From the NCBI GenBank assembly GCA_043819695.1, contig JBDREM010000070.1, positions 1-8,945 on the forward strand: a DNA stretch of 8,945 nucleotides, read 5' to 3'. Source of the DNA: CAYLQD01 sp043819695 (GTDB lineage Bacteria > Planctomycetota > PUPC01). The notes under the pieces are model-generated. The model did not search any database and was not told the DNA's origin. It worked only from the letters and a program-made list of their open reading frames with translations. A program made the position numbers and the translations under genes. Numbering within the stretch: the first letter of the stretch is position 1; every line of letters begins with the position of its first letter. Below, piece after piece: positions 1 through 5,768 of the stretch.

Positions 1-471
1 TTCATCAACAACCTCCCGCCGGGCTCCCGCACGTTGTTCTACGGCGAAGCGCAGACACTTTACTGCACGGGCGACGCGATTGCGCCGACCGTCTTCGACG
101 AGAATCCGCTCGATGAGATTGTCCGGACGGCGAAATCGGCCGACGACATCCGGCACCGGCTGAACCGGCTCGGTATCACGCACATCTACGCCAACCTCGC
201 CGAGCTTCATCGCCTGCAATGGAGCTACGCCTTCGAGCACGAGGGCCGCATGCGGCACGGCTACAGCTCGTTCCTTGGCGGCGAGCCGAAGCGGAGCCAC
301 TTGCCGCGGTTCCTCGCGACGCACTGCCGCGTCATTCATCCCGAGCTTCCGCCCGGCCTGCCGCAGCGCGCATTGGATCGCGCGTTCGTCGAGGAGATGA
401 GCCACCACGACCGCGGCCGCGGCCCTGGCGCGCCCATCGGGCACTTTATCTACGAACTGCGCCAGCCGTAG
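1..471 (+). CDS. C-terminal part of a probable membrane glycosyltransferase (GT39/ArnT-like), 5' truncated
   Basis: The frame is open from base 1 (reading FINNLPPGSRTLFYGEAQ) to a TAG stop, giving 156 residues of a longer protein whose start lies outside the window. No membrane segment remains. What is left is a soluble alpha/beta tail: an 'NNLPPGSR-LFYGEAQTLYC' strand-turn, then an acidic stretch 'VFDENPLDEIV', then 'LNRLGITHIYANLAELHRL'. From family knowledge, this order (sequestering strand, helix, 'LGITHIYAN') is common at the C-terminus of polytopic dolichyl-phosphate-mannose-type or ArnT-like glycosyltransferases of Planctomycetes, where it follows 10-12 membrane helices and faces the periplasm. 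The TTG at 34 is internal, because the frame and the family-like sequence both continue upstream of it. Substrate cannot be told from this piece. The gene ends 126 bases before mnmA on the same strand. Assignment is by recollected sequence style only; an uncharacterised membrane protein is the main alternative. Confidence 0.55.
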   Translation, partial: FINNLPPGSRTLFYGEAQTLYCTGDAIAPTVFDENPLDEIVRTAKSADDIRHRLNRLGITHIYANLAELHRLQWSYAFEHEGRMRHGYSSFLGGEPKRSHLPRFLATHCRVIHPELPPGLPQRALDRAFVEEMSHHDRGRGPGAPIGHFIYELRQP

Positions 472-540
472 TGGCGGCGGTTCAGCCGCGCGACGTTGTG
501 GTAGTGCTGTAACATCTGCACGGCACGCGGCTTGTGGCGC

Positions 541-597
541 AGGTCCGTGCCAGGCACGGAGGTCCGGAGGTCGAGGTCCGCGGAGGTCCGAGGTCCG
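541..597 (+). repeat. Palindrome plus five AGGTCCG copies directly before mnmA
   Basis: AGGTCCG occurs at 541-547, 560-566, 574-580, 584-590 and 591-597, with a degenerate copy AGGTCG at 568-573. Bases 544-560 form a perfect inverted repeat (TCCGTGCC, A, GGCACGGA). The copies end exactly at the ATG of mnmA, and two of them create GGAGG cores (566-570 and 582-586). It looks like a slipped or expanded simple repeat inserted in, or grown within, the mnmA leader. Confidence 0.7.
582..586 (+). promoter_or_regulatory. Ribosome binding site supporting the ATG at 598
   Basis: GGAGG at 582-586 lies 11 bases before the ATG at 598. It sits inside the AGGTCCG repeat block, so the Shine-Dalgarno sequence may be a by-product of the repeat. 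It favours 598 over the upstream TTG at 532. An ATG at 610 remains possible but is farther away. Confidence 0.45.
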
Positions 598-1713
598 ATG
601 GAACGGTTCATGTGCTCGGGCAAGGAATGGGAGCCGGCGGGGCCGCGCGCCGACGCGGTCGCTGTGATGATGAGCGGCGGCGTCGACAGCAGCGTGACGG
701 CCGCGATGCTGAAGCGTTCGGGCCGCGAGGTGGTCGGCGTCACGATGCAAATCCCGAGCGGGATCGGGCCGAGCGGATGCGGCGTCGAGCTCCGCGCCTG
801 CTGCGGGACGGGCGCGTCGGAGATCGCCCGCCGACTCGAGATCCCGCATTATTTCGTCGACGTCCGCGAGGAGTTCCGGCGGTTCGTCATCGAGCCGTTT
901 CGCGACGCCTACCGCGCCGGCCGTACGCCGAGCCCGTGCATCGACTGCAACACGTACGTCAAGTTCGGCGCCGTGATGGAGTTCGTCCGCGAGGCGCTCG
1001 GCATCGAGCAGGTCGCGACCGGCCACTACGCGCGAATATCGGCGGACGCGCTCCACGCCGCGGCCGACGAGACGAAGGACCAAAGTTATTTCCTCTATGG
1101 CATAAGGCGGGCCGACCTCGCGCGGATATTGTTTCCGCTCGGCAGCCAGACGAAGATCCGCACGCGCGAGCTGGCCGCCGAGTACGGTCTCGAACTGACC
1201 GCCCGCGCGGAAAGCGTCGAGTTGTGCTTCGCCGCTCAGGGCGACTACCGCGCGGCTCTCGGCGAGCGCCCGGACGCCGGGCCCGGCGACGTGCTCGATC
1301 TCGAGGGCAACGTGCTGGGTTCGCACAAGGGGATCTCGCAGTACACGGTCGGCCAGCGCGAGGGGCTCGGCATCGCGGCCGGCACACCGCTCTACATCGT
1401 CGAGATCAACCCCGAGGCCAACACGATCGTCGTGGGCGACCGCGCGGCGTCGAGCAGGCGGGACGTCCGCGCGGAGAAGTTGAACATCCTCGCGCCGGAT
1501 CTGCTGAGCAGGGGAGGGCGGTTCTTCGGGAAGATCCGGTCGCGCGTCGGCGCCGCCGCGTGCGTCGTCACCGAGCTGAGCGGCGAGCAGATCGCCGTCG
1601 AGTTCGACGAGCCGGAGCACGGCGTGACGCCGGGGCAGCATCTGGTGCTTTACGGCGACAACGGGCGGGTCGTCGTGGGCGGCGAGATCGTCCGGCGGGG
1701 GCGACGGCTTTAA
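598..1713 (+). CDS. mnmA: tRNA-specific 2-thiouridylase MnmA
   Basis: This cytoplasmic enzyme uses ATP to adenylate U34 of tRNA-Lys, -Glu and -Gln, then inserts sulfur delivered as a persulfide, giving 2-thiouridine. The 371-residue protein matches the usual family length of about 360-380. Visible signatures are the PP-loop SGGVDSS (residues 26-32) for ATP, ACCG, the TPSPCIDCN segment with the likely first catalytic cysteine at C117, ATGHYARI, DQSYFLYGI, and ELCFA with the second catalytic cysteine at C210. The SHKGISQYTVGQREGLGI signature (about 242-259) marks the tRNA-binding middle domain, followed by a C-terminal beta-barrel region. Both cysteines are present, so the enzyme should be active. 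ATG 598 was chosen for the GGAGG upstream and because it leaves only about 25 residues before the P-loop. The frame is open to a TTG at 532, but that extension is arginine-rich repeat-derived sequence. The short N-terminal leader before the PP-loop is slightly longer than in E. coli MnmA. Confidence 0.95.
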   Translation: MERFMCSGKEWEPAGPRADAVAVMMSGGVDSSVTAAMLKRSGREVVGVTMQIPSGIGPSGCGVELRACCGTGASEIARRLEIPHYFVDVREEFRRFVIEPFRDAYRAGRTPSPCIDCNTYVKFGAVMEFVREALGIEQVATGHYARISADALHAAADETKDQSYFLYGIRRADLARILFPLGSQTKIRTRELAAEYGLELTARAESVELCFAAQGDYRAALGERPDAGPGDVLDLEGNVLGSHKGISQYTVGQREGLGIAAGTPLYIVEINPEANTIVVGDRAASSRRDVRAEKLNILAPDLLSRGGRFFGKIRSRVGAAACVVTELSGEQIAVEFDEPEHGVTPGQHLVLYGDNGRVVVGGEIVRRGRRL

Positions 1714-1730
1714 GGATTTCGCGAAATGGC

Positions 1731-1750
1731 GGCCACGACAGAGCGTGGCC
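1731..1750 (+). terminator. GC-rich hairpin after mnmA (weak terminator candidate or dispersed repeat)
   Basis: GGCCACG (1731-1737) and CGTGGCC (1744-1750) form a perfect 7-bp stem with a 6-base loop, 17 bases after the mnmA stop. No T-run follows (CTCCGGGG), so it is not a standard intrinsic terminator. The phrase resembles a short element that I recall as recurring in Planctomycete intergenic DNA. Confidence 0.35.
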
Positions 1751-1812
1751 CTCCGGGGCGCACACCCCTAATCGCGTTTTCCATTGCGCCGGGGAGGGAC
1801 GCGCCCGGATAT

Positions 1813-2014
1813 TTCACCGCGGAGGTCGCAGAGATCGCAGAGAAGAAGTGTGGACAAGGATTTACGGCAACAGGAGGCCGTGTGTGAAATGCGGAGTGTG
1901 CGCGTGGACGAACGAGCGGCGAAAAGCCAATGTAAGTGCCTTTCTTGAGAGAGCGTTCATCCTCTCTGCGTACTCCGCGACGGACCGTCTTCGGTCCGCG
2001 TCTGCGGTGAGTGA
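1813..2014. repeat. Inverted-repeat element with CGCAGAG-type arms
   Basis: The left arm (1813-1844) begins TTCACCGCGGAGG and contains TCGCAGAGA twice in tandem (1826-1834, 1835-1843). The right arm (1961-2014) is its imperfect reverse complement. TCACCGC 1814-1820 pairs with GCGGTGA 2004-2010, CGGAG 1820-1824 with CTCCG 1973-1977, and CGCAGAGA 1836-1843 with TCTCTGCG 1963-1970. The right arm carries an extra local hairpin, CGGACCG-TCTT-CGGTCCG at 1981-1998, so it is longer than the left. About 116 bases of unrecognised sequence lie between the arms. The arm sequence matches my recollection of a widespread dispersed repeat in environmental bacteria ('TTCACCGCAGAG...CTCTGCGGTGAA'); no protein is encoded. 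Confidence 0.6.
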
Positions 2015-2197
2015 AGGACTCGGGCTGATGACAACTGGGCTGGCCCATATGCCGGCAAGAGGCACCCGAGGGCGTCGACCGGGAAACTCGACTATCTTGG
2101 ACAGCAGTGGGCAATTATAGTAAATGTCGATCTCATCGCTTTATGCACAACGTCTGCGTTCACGCGCGCGGTTTACCGCGTCGCTGTGCAACGCTCT

Positions 2198-2214
2198 CCT
2201 TCGACAAGCTCAGG
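2198..2214. repeat. Short dispersed-repeat phrase CCTTCGACAAGCTCAGG
   Basis: This 17-base phrase, or its complement CCTGAGCTTGTCGAAGG, is one that I recall as a recurrent intergenic word in many soil and aquatic bacterial genomes. Only one copy is in this window, so its repeat status cannot be shown here. Confidence 0.4.
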
Positions 2215-2297
2215 TCCGCAGCATTCTTGGCCCGGGAACCATGCGGCGATCACCTTCCCTCGGATTGGTTCGCCCTGCTCGGAGAGGATCGCGTCGG

Positions 2298-2321
2298 CCC
2301 TCCTTCGCTGAGCGGGGAGGG
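2298..2321 (-). terminator. Hairpin just after the propeller gene stop, possible terminator
   Basis: CCCTCC (2298-2303) can pair with GGAGGG (2316-2321), with an inner CGC-TGA-GCG stem at 2306-2314. It lies 9 bases past the stop codon of the minus-strand propeller gene. No T-run is visible on either strand. It could serve convergent transcription from both sides or be another repeat module. Confidence 0.3.
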
Positions 2322-2330
2322 ATCCCCTCA

Positions 2331-5300
2331 CTACTCAGCCGCAAATGCCATCGTGGCGCGTATCGGAAAACCACAGCTACACCCGGAACTGGCTTCCGGC
2401 GCGAGGACCAGTCCGCCGGCAGCGATCATGTTGATCCAGCAACCCGGTCGAGTGACTGAGGTCAGGCTCTCGATCGCGGTGCCTTTGCGGGAACCATCCA
2501 GGACGCCGAGGTCGAAGATGTGGTGGTTGCTGGCGCGGTAGCGACCGAACAGATAGTTGGCCGAGGCCGACAGTGAGCCGCACTTGTGGCGCATGCCAAT
2601 CGTCCATTTCTGCTGGCCGGTCCGCAGGTCGTAGGCTACGGGTTCTTGAAGAAGCGTCTGGCCAACGATCAAGGTCTTCCGCCGGTGCCCGCCGTGGTGA
2701 GTATGGGTGGCCCCGTGATTCTTGAACCACAATTGTTTGCCATCGGCCGCGTGGTAGGCCCAGATGTTGTACACGCCGCGCGACGAACTGGCCACGGTCA
2801 GGACTTCGTCCTTGTAGCAAACGAAGAGCATTGGCGAGCTCCCTGGCTGGTCACCGGCTGCAATTTCCCAAAGCTTGCGGCCGGTCTTTTCGTCCAGGGC
2901 GACGATCACCAGATTGTGTGTTCCAGCTTCGCTGATCAGCCGCGACTTGGCGGCCAGGAGGCCCGGATCACGCTGCTCAAGAAAGTAGATCCGGCTGCCG
3001 CCGACGGTGATGGTCGAGTTGATGATTACGCCATCGTATTTCCATCGCAGTCTCCGGTCCTGCCGACCGACGGCGAAGAGGAAATCGCTGTTGACCTTTG
3101 CCGTGTCTTGATCGTACCAAGGTCCCCGGCCGTCGCCGTAGAAACTGCCTTCTCTGACCCCGCTTCCCAGCAGCAGTTCACCCTCAACGGCCACGTAGCC
3201 CCACTGGTAATTGTACTTGTCTTCGGAGTGAGACGGCAGCGGATACGGCGCCTGGCGCTCCCCGGTGTCGGCCTTCAGGCACAGGCAGTTCTTCCCTGCG
3301 CCGACGAAGACATGCTGATCGGTCGCGGCCGCGAACCCGCAGTCTCGGGGGATGTTAACACGCAAGGGAAGCTCGGGGAGTTCTGCGGTCCAGAACGCAG
3401 CCCCGTTATAAGCGTCCTGGGCAAAGAGGACCCGCTCGCCTAGAACAAACAGCCGGCCGTTCACAGAGAGCGGGGCGGTCGCAAAGCCGTGACGGTCGAA
3501 CATGCGGCGCGGCCCGGGCTGACCGTACCACAGCATCTGGAGCGGTTTCTTGACCGCCGTGTCCTCGCTGCATACGGTATTGCCGACGTTCGCGTATTGA
3601 TGGCTCCACTGGCCGGCCCCCGGCAGGCTGCCGCGGCGGACCAGCGCCCAGAGCCCCTTGTCCGACTCGGTGATCTCGGCCCCGTCGATCTTGCCGGCCT
3701 TCAGCCAGCCTTCCAACTTGGCCCTGGTCAGCCCTTTCGGCCGTTGCGGGCCAACCCGGCCGACGTACGCCACGCCGCCGCACGGCCTGAGCACACGATA
3801 CATCTCGGCTGCCGAAGGCGGCAGCGCCCCGGTGGCCAGAGTCGTGTCCGAAATGATCAAGTTGAATGCATACTTGGCGTATGGCAGCTTGTCCAGCGGG
3901 CCCTGGTGGATCGACACGTGGCCGCCGTAGCGGGCGGCCTTGTCCAGTGATTGTCGTCCGGCGGCGACCTTCTTCGGGTCGTCCTCGACACCGATGACCG
4001 TCATGTCGGTGCGCCGGGCAATCTCGCAGGCCAGTCGCCCTTCGCCGCAACCGAGCACCAAGGCGTAGCCCCGGCGAAAGGGCGTCTCTTCGACGATCTT
4101 TTCCGCGCCCGCCGCATAAACCTCGCTGAGTTCGTCCTCCGGATAGGGATTGACGCCGGTCATGCGGACGACCTTCCCGGTACCCGGCCCGCCGGCAAAG
4201 CAGTGAATCCCCCCCTTGTCCGTGCCCACCAGCAGTCGCCCGTCGGCGACCGCCAATGCGTAAGCCCGGCCATCGACCTTGCCGGTCCAGAGGAGCTTGC
4301 CATCGGTCGAGTGGAATGCGGCCACCTCACCGTCACCTCCGGCGAACAACAGGTCGCCGGCCATGATCAGCGCATAAGGGTACTTGCTTGGCTGCCGCCA
4401 CGTCGGAACGGCAGCGCGGGCCTTCTCGACCTTCGCCCGCTCGGCTTCGAGGGCGGCAATCTCCTGTTTGGACTTGTTGGCCTCCGGGCTGTCGGGCTTC
4501 AGCTTCTTCTGTTCCTTCAAGAGCTGTTGCTTGCGGCCATCCAGGAGAGCCAGTTCCGGCGCCCGCCGGTTGACCGAGTACAACGCGCTGGCGGTGAGTA
4601 CGTAGAACATGTTCGGGTCGGCCACGAGCCGGTTGCCGCGGAAGATCTTCAGTCGCACCCCGGCCGCCGTGTTGGGCCGGACCAGCGCCAACTGCCCGCC
4701 CCACCAACTTGGGCCCGTCACGAACACGTCTCCTGCCAGCACGCAGAAGTTTCCCCGCGGGCCAAGGCTGCCCAGGCACGCGCCGTCTCGGCGGCTGTAG
4801 ACCGTCACGGGCCCTTCGCCCGAAGGGACGTAGAGTTGCTCGGCCGAGGCCACCATGTAACCCTGGGCCGGCTGCTTGATTTTCTGCTTCCAGATCTGCG
4901 TGCCGCTGCCGGCATCGACGGCGGCCAGGTACGTGCCTTCCGGTTCGGGAAACACCCCGGCCGCGAAGTAGGCCACCTTGCCGTCGACCAGCACCCCCGA
5001 CCGCACGGGCCAGCGCGAAGATATCTGTTCGTTGGCAGGCAAGCGGGACTCGCGCGGGCCGGGTCGGACCTTCCAGACCAACTCGCCCCGGCTCGCGTCC
5101 AGGCAATAGACCCATCCGTCGTCCGAACCGACGAAGAGCTTTCCGGCAGCAACCGTCGGCGCCATGCGGACGGGTCCCTCGGTGTGGAACGCCCACTTGA
5201 TTTCACCCGTGGCGCCATCCAGGCAGTAGACTTTGTGGTCGGCGGACGAACCGAAATAGACCATCCCGCCGGAGGACACCGGTTGGTATGCCCGATCGAA

Positions 5301-5561
5301 CGTCATCAGCGGGACGAAGAGCCGGCCCTTGCCTCCTCCGAAGGCGTTTTCCAGCGCCGGCTCGGGCCAGGCCGGATTCGGCGCGTACGGCGGATGGAAC
5401 GCCCACTGTTGACCAAGCGGCAGCTTCAACTGCTCGGTCGTCAGGCCGCTTCGCTGATTGTCGTGCCGGTATGCGGGCCAATCGGCCGCGGTGAGCGGTA
5501 GACACACTCCCAGGACGGCCCAGATCAAAACAGCCACGATGCTGACGATTCGTTTCAACAC
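2331..5561 (-). CDS. Exported PQQ-like beta-propeller protein with embedded SAM-methyltransferase domain
   Basis: The product has 1076 residues. The N-terminus (LKR, then a hydrophobic run to LPLTAA at 26) is a signal peptide with a likely cut before DWPAYR, a common mature start of Planctomycete propeller proteins. PQQ-type blades of the form 'YCLDGATGEIKW' recur at about 108-124, 148-162, 413-427, 883-898, 931-946 and 973-987. Residues about 331-388 are a charged heptad-like coiled coil (KQQLLKEQKKL, KQEIAALEAERAKVEKA). Residues about 480-620 form a class I methyltransferase fold: LGCGEG at 503-508 (SAM loop), VIGVEDDP with acidic E526 after strand 2, LPYAKYAFNLIISD, and MYRVLRPCGGVAYV. The C-terminus ends in a GCSCGF motif (C1061, C1063) 13 residues before the stop. 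No CXXCH heme motif was found. GTG 5561 was chosen because GGGAGG lies 6 bases upstream; TTG 5558 is the alternative. The frame also stays open to a GTG at 5726, but that extension is basic and overlaps a remnant in another frame. Function is unknown; the family is often labelled BamB-like. Confidence 0.85.
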   Translation of the reverse strand: MLKRIVSIVAVLIWAVLGVCLPLTAADWPAYRHDNQRSGLTTEQLKLPLGQQWAFHPPYAPNPAWPEPALENAFGGGKGRLFVPLMTFDRAYQPVSSGGMVYFGSSADHKVYCLDGATGEIKWAFHTEGPVRMAPTVAAGKLFVGSDDGWVYCLDASRGELVWKVRPGPRESRLPANEQISSRWPVRSGVLVDGKVAYFAAGVFPEPEGTYLAAVDAGSGTQIWKQKIKQPAQGYMVASAEQLYVPSGEGPVTVYSRRDGACLGSLGPRGNFCVLAGDVFVTGPSWWGGQLALVRPNTAAGVRLKIFRGNRLVADPNMFYVLTASALYSVNRRAPELALLDGRKQQLLKEQKKLKPDSPEANKSKQEIAALEAERAKVEKARAAVPTWRQPSKYPYALIMAGDLLFAGGDGEVAAFHSTDGKLLWTGKVDGRAYALAVADGRLLVGTDKGGIHCFAGGPGTGKVVRMTGVNPYPEDELSEVYAAGAEKIVEETPFRRGYALVLGCGEGRLACEIARRTDMTVIGVEDDPKKVAAGRQSLDKAARYGGHVSIHQGPLDKLPYAKYAFNLIISDTTLATGALPPSAAEMYRVLRPCGGVAYVGRVGPQRPKGLTRAKLEGWLKAGKIDGAEITESDKGLWALVRRGSLPGAGQWSHQYANVGNTVCSEDTAVKKPLQMLWYGQPGPRRMFDRHGFATAPLSVNGRLFVLGERVLFAQDAYNGAAFWTAELPELPLRVNIPRDCGFAAATDQHVFVGAGKNCLCLKADTGERQAPYPLPSHSEDKYNYQWGYVAVEGELLLGSGVREGSFYGDGRGPWYDQDTAKVNSDFLFAVGRQDRRLRWKYDGVIINSTITVGGSRIYFLEQRDPGLLAAKSRLISEAGTHNLVIVALDEKTGRKLWEIAAGDQPGSSPMLFVCYKDEVLTVASSSRGVYNIWAYHAADGKQLWFKNHGATHTHHGGHRRKTLIVGQTLLQEPVAYDLRTGQQKWTIGMRHKCGSLSASANYLFGRYRASNHHIFDLGVLDGSRKGTAIESLTSVTRPGCWINMIAAGGLVLAPEASSGCSCGFPIRATMAFAAE

Positions 5562-5722
5562 GGATTCCCTCCCGGGTATGCACAAGTGGTGTGCGGAATT
5601 TCCGCCACGGCTTCCATCGTTCTGAATGATTTGCGCTTCCGTTTGCCGTCGATCATTCCGAGATCGACCTGGTGGCATTTGTACGTCCGCTCCTTGACGG
5701 TCGTTTGCTGCTCTCTTATCCT
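5555..5722 (-). pseudogene. Possible N-terminal remnant of a tyrosine integrase
   Basis: In the gap between the esterase and the propeller gene, one minus-strand frame is open for 55 codons and reads TYKCHQ-VDLGMIDGKRKRKSFRT-MEAVAE before a TGA at 5555-5557 that overlaps the propeller start. The 'VDLG-x-IDGKR-x-x-x-SF-x-T-x-x-x-A' pattern resembles the arm-binding N-terminus of phage-type tyrosine recombinases, particularly those of Planctomycetes and Verrucomicrobia (recollection). There is no ATG at the segment's beginning. However, a GTG at 5726 in the neighbouring frame has a GAGGGGG ribosome site 6 bases upstream, so a single frameshift could have separated start and body. The core-binding and catalytic domains (R-H-R-Y) are absent. 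The sequence after VAE (IPHTTCAYPG) looks unrelated, which would fit a truncation. It is short, so chance or a nonfunctional leader is possible. Confidence 0.4.
5568..5573 (-). promoter_or_regulatory. Ribosome binding site of the propeller-methyltransferase gene
   Basis: On the minus strand GGGAGG sits 6 bases before the GTG at 5561 (and 9 before the TTG at 5558). It decides the start: it places translation right before the signal peptide and rejects the 55-codon upstream extension. Confidence 0.65.
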
Positions 5723-5768
5723 TCACGCGGTTCCCCCTCTTGAGCCTTAAGTTTCCAGGTTTCGGATG

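Larger units (their letters stand above)
1714..2330. other. Gene-free region between convergent genes, rich in repeat-like modules
   Basis: This 617-base stretch separates mnmA (+) from the propeller gene (-). Open frames run through it on both strands, but none shows recognisable protein sequence: they are basic, low-complexity translations that conflict with one another. What can be seen is a set of short structured modules: a hairpin at 1731-1750, a long inverted-repeat element at 1813-2014, the phrase CCTTCGACAAGCTCAGG at 2198-2214, and a hairpin at 2298-2321. No promoter is needed here because both flanking genes point inward. Confidence 0.6.

Noticed and set aside
1889..1948. A 19-codon frame (MRSVRVDERAAKSQCKCLS) inside the repeat element
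   Set aside because: An AGGAGG lies upstream, but 12 bases away, and the frame sits within the inverted-repeat element with no sign of selection as protein.
534..2120. A 528-codon open frame on the plus strand covering mnmA and the following gap
   Set aside because: It is the +2/+3 shadow of mnmA: very arginine- and glycine-rich, no recognisable motif, and it runs on into repeat DNA. The mnmA frame carries all the family signatures.
1714..2330. CRISPR array, tRNA or other RNA gene in the large intergenic gap
   Set aside because: Repeats are not regularly spaced, there is no spacer pattern, and no cloverleaf or TPsiC-like (GGTTCGAATCC) sequence was found.
3951..5501. A 516-codon open frame on the plus strand opposite the propeller gene
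   Set aside because: It is an antisense shadow in GC-rich coding DNA. Its composition is Arg/Gly/Leu-rich with no domain pattern, while the minus strand shows repeated PQQ blades throughout.
2331..5561. Assignment of the propeller protein as a quinoprotein alcohol dehydrogenase with heme
   Set aside because: No CXXCH heme motif is present, and the blade motifs are of the general PQQ-like/BamB type. The embedded methyltransferase and coiled coil do not fit dehydrogenases.
5562..5726. Extending the propeller protein by 55 codons to GTG 5726
   Set aside because: The GTG has a fair ribosome site, but the extension is basic and polar, would bury the signal peptide internally, and overlaps a better-looking integrase-like frame. 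GGGAGG before GTG 5561 is a better explanation.
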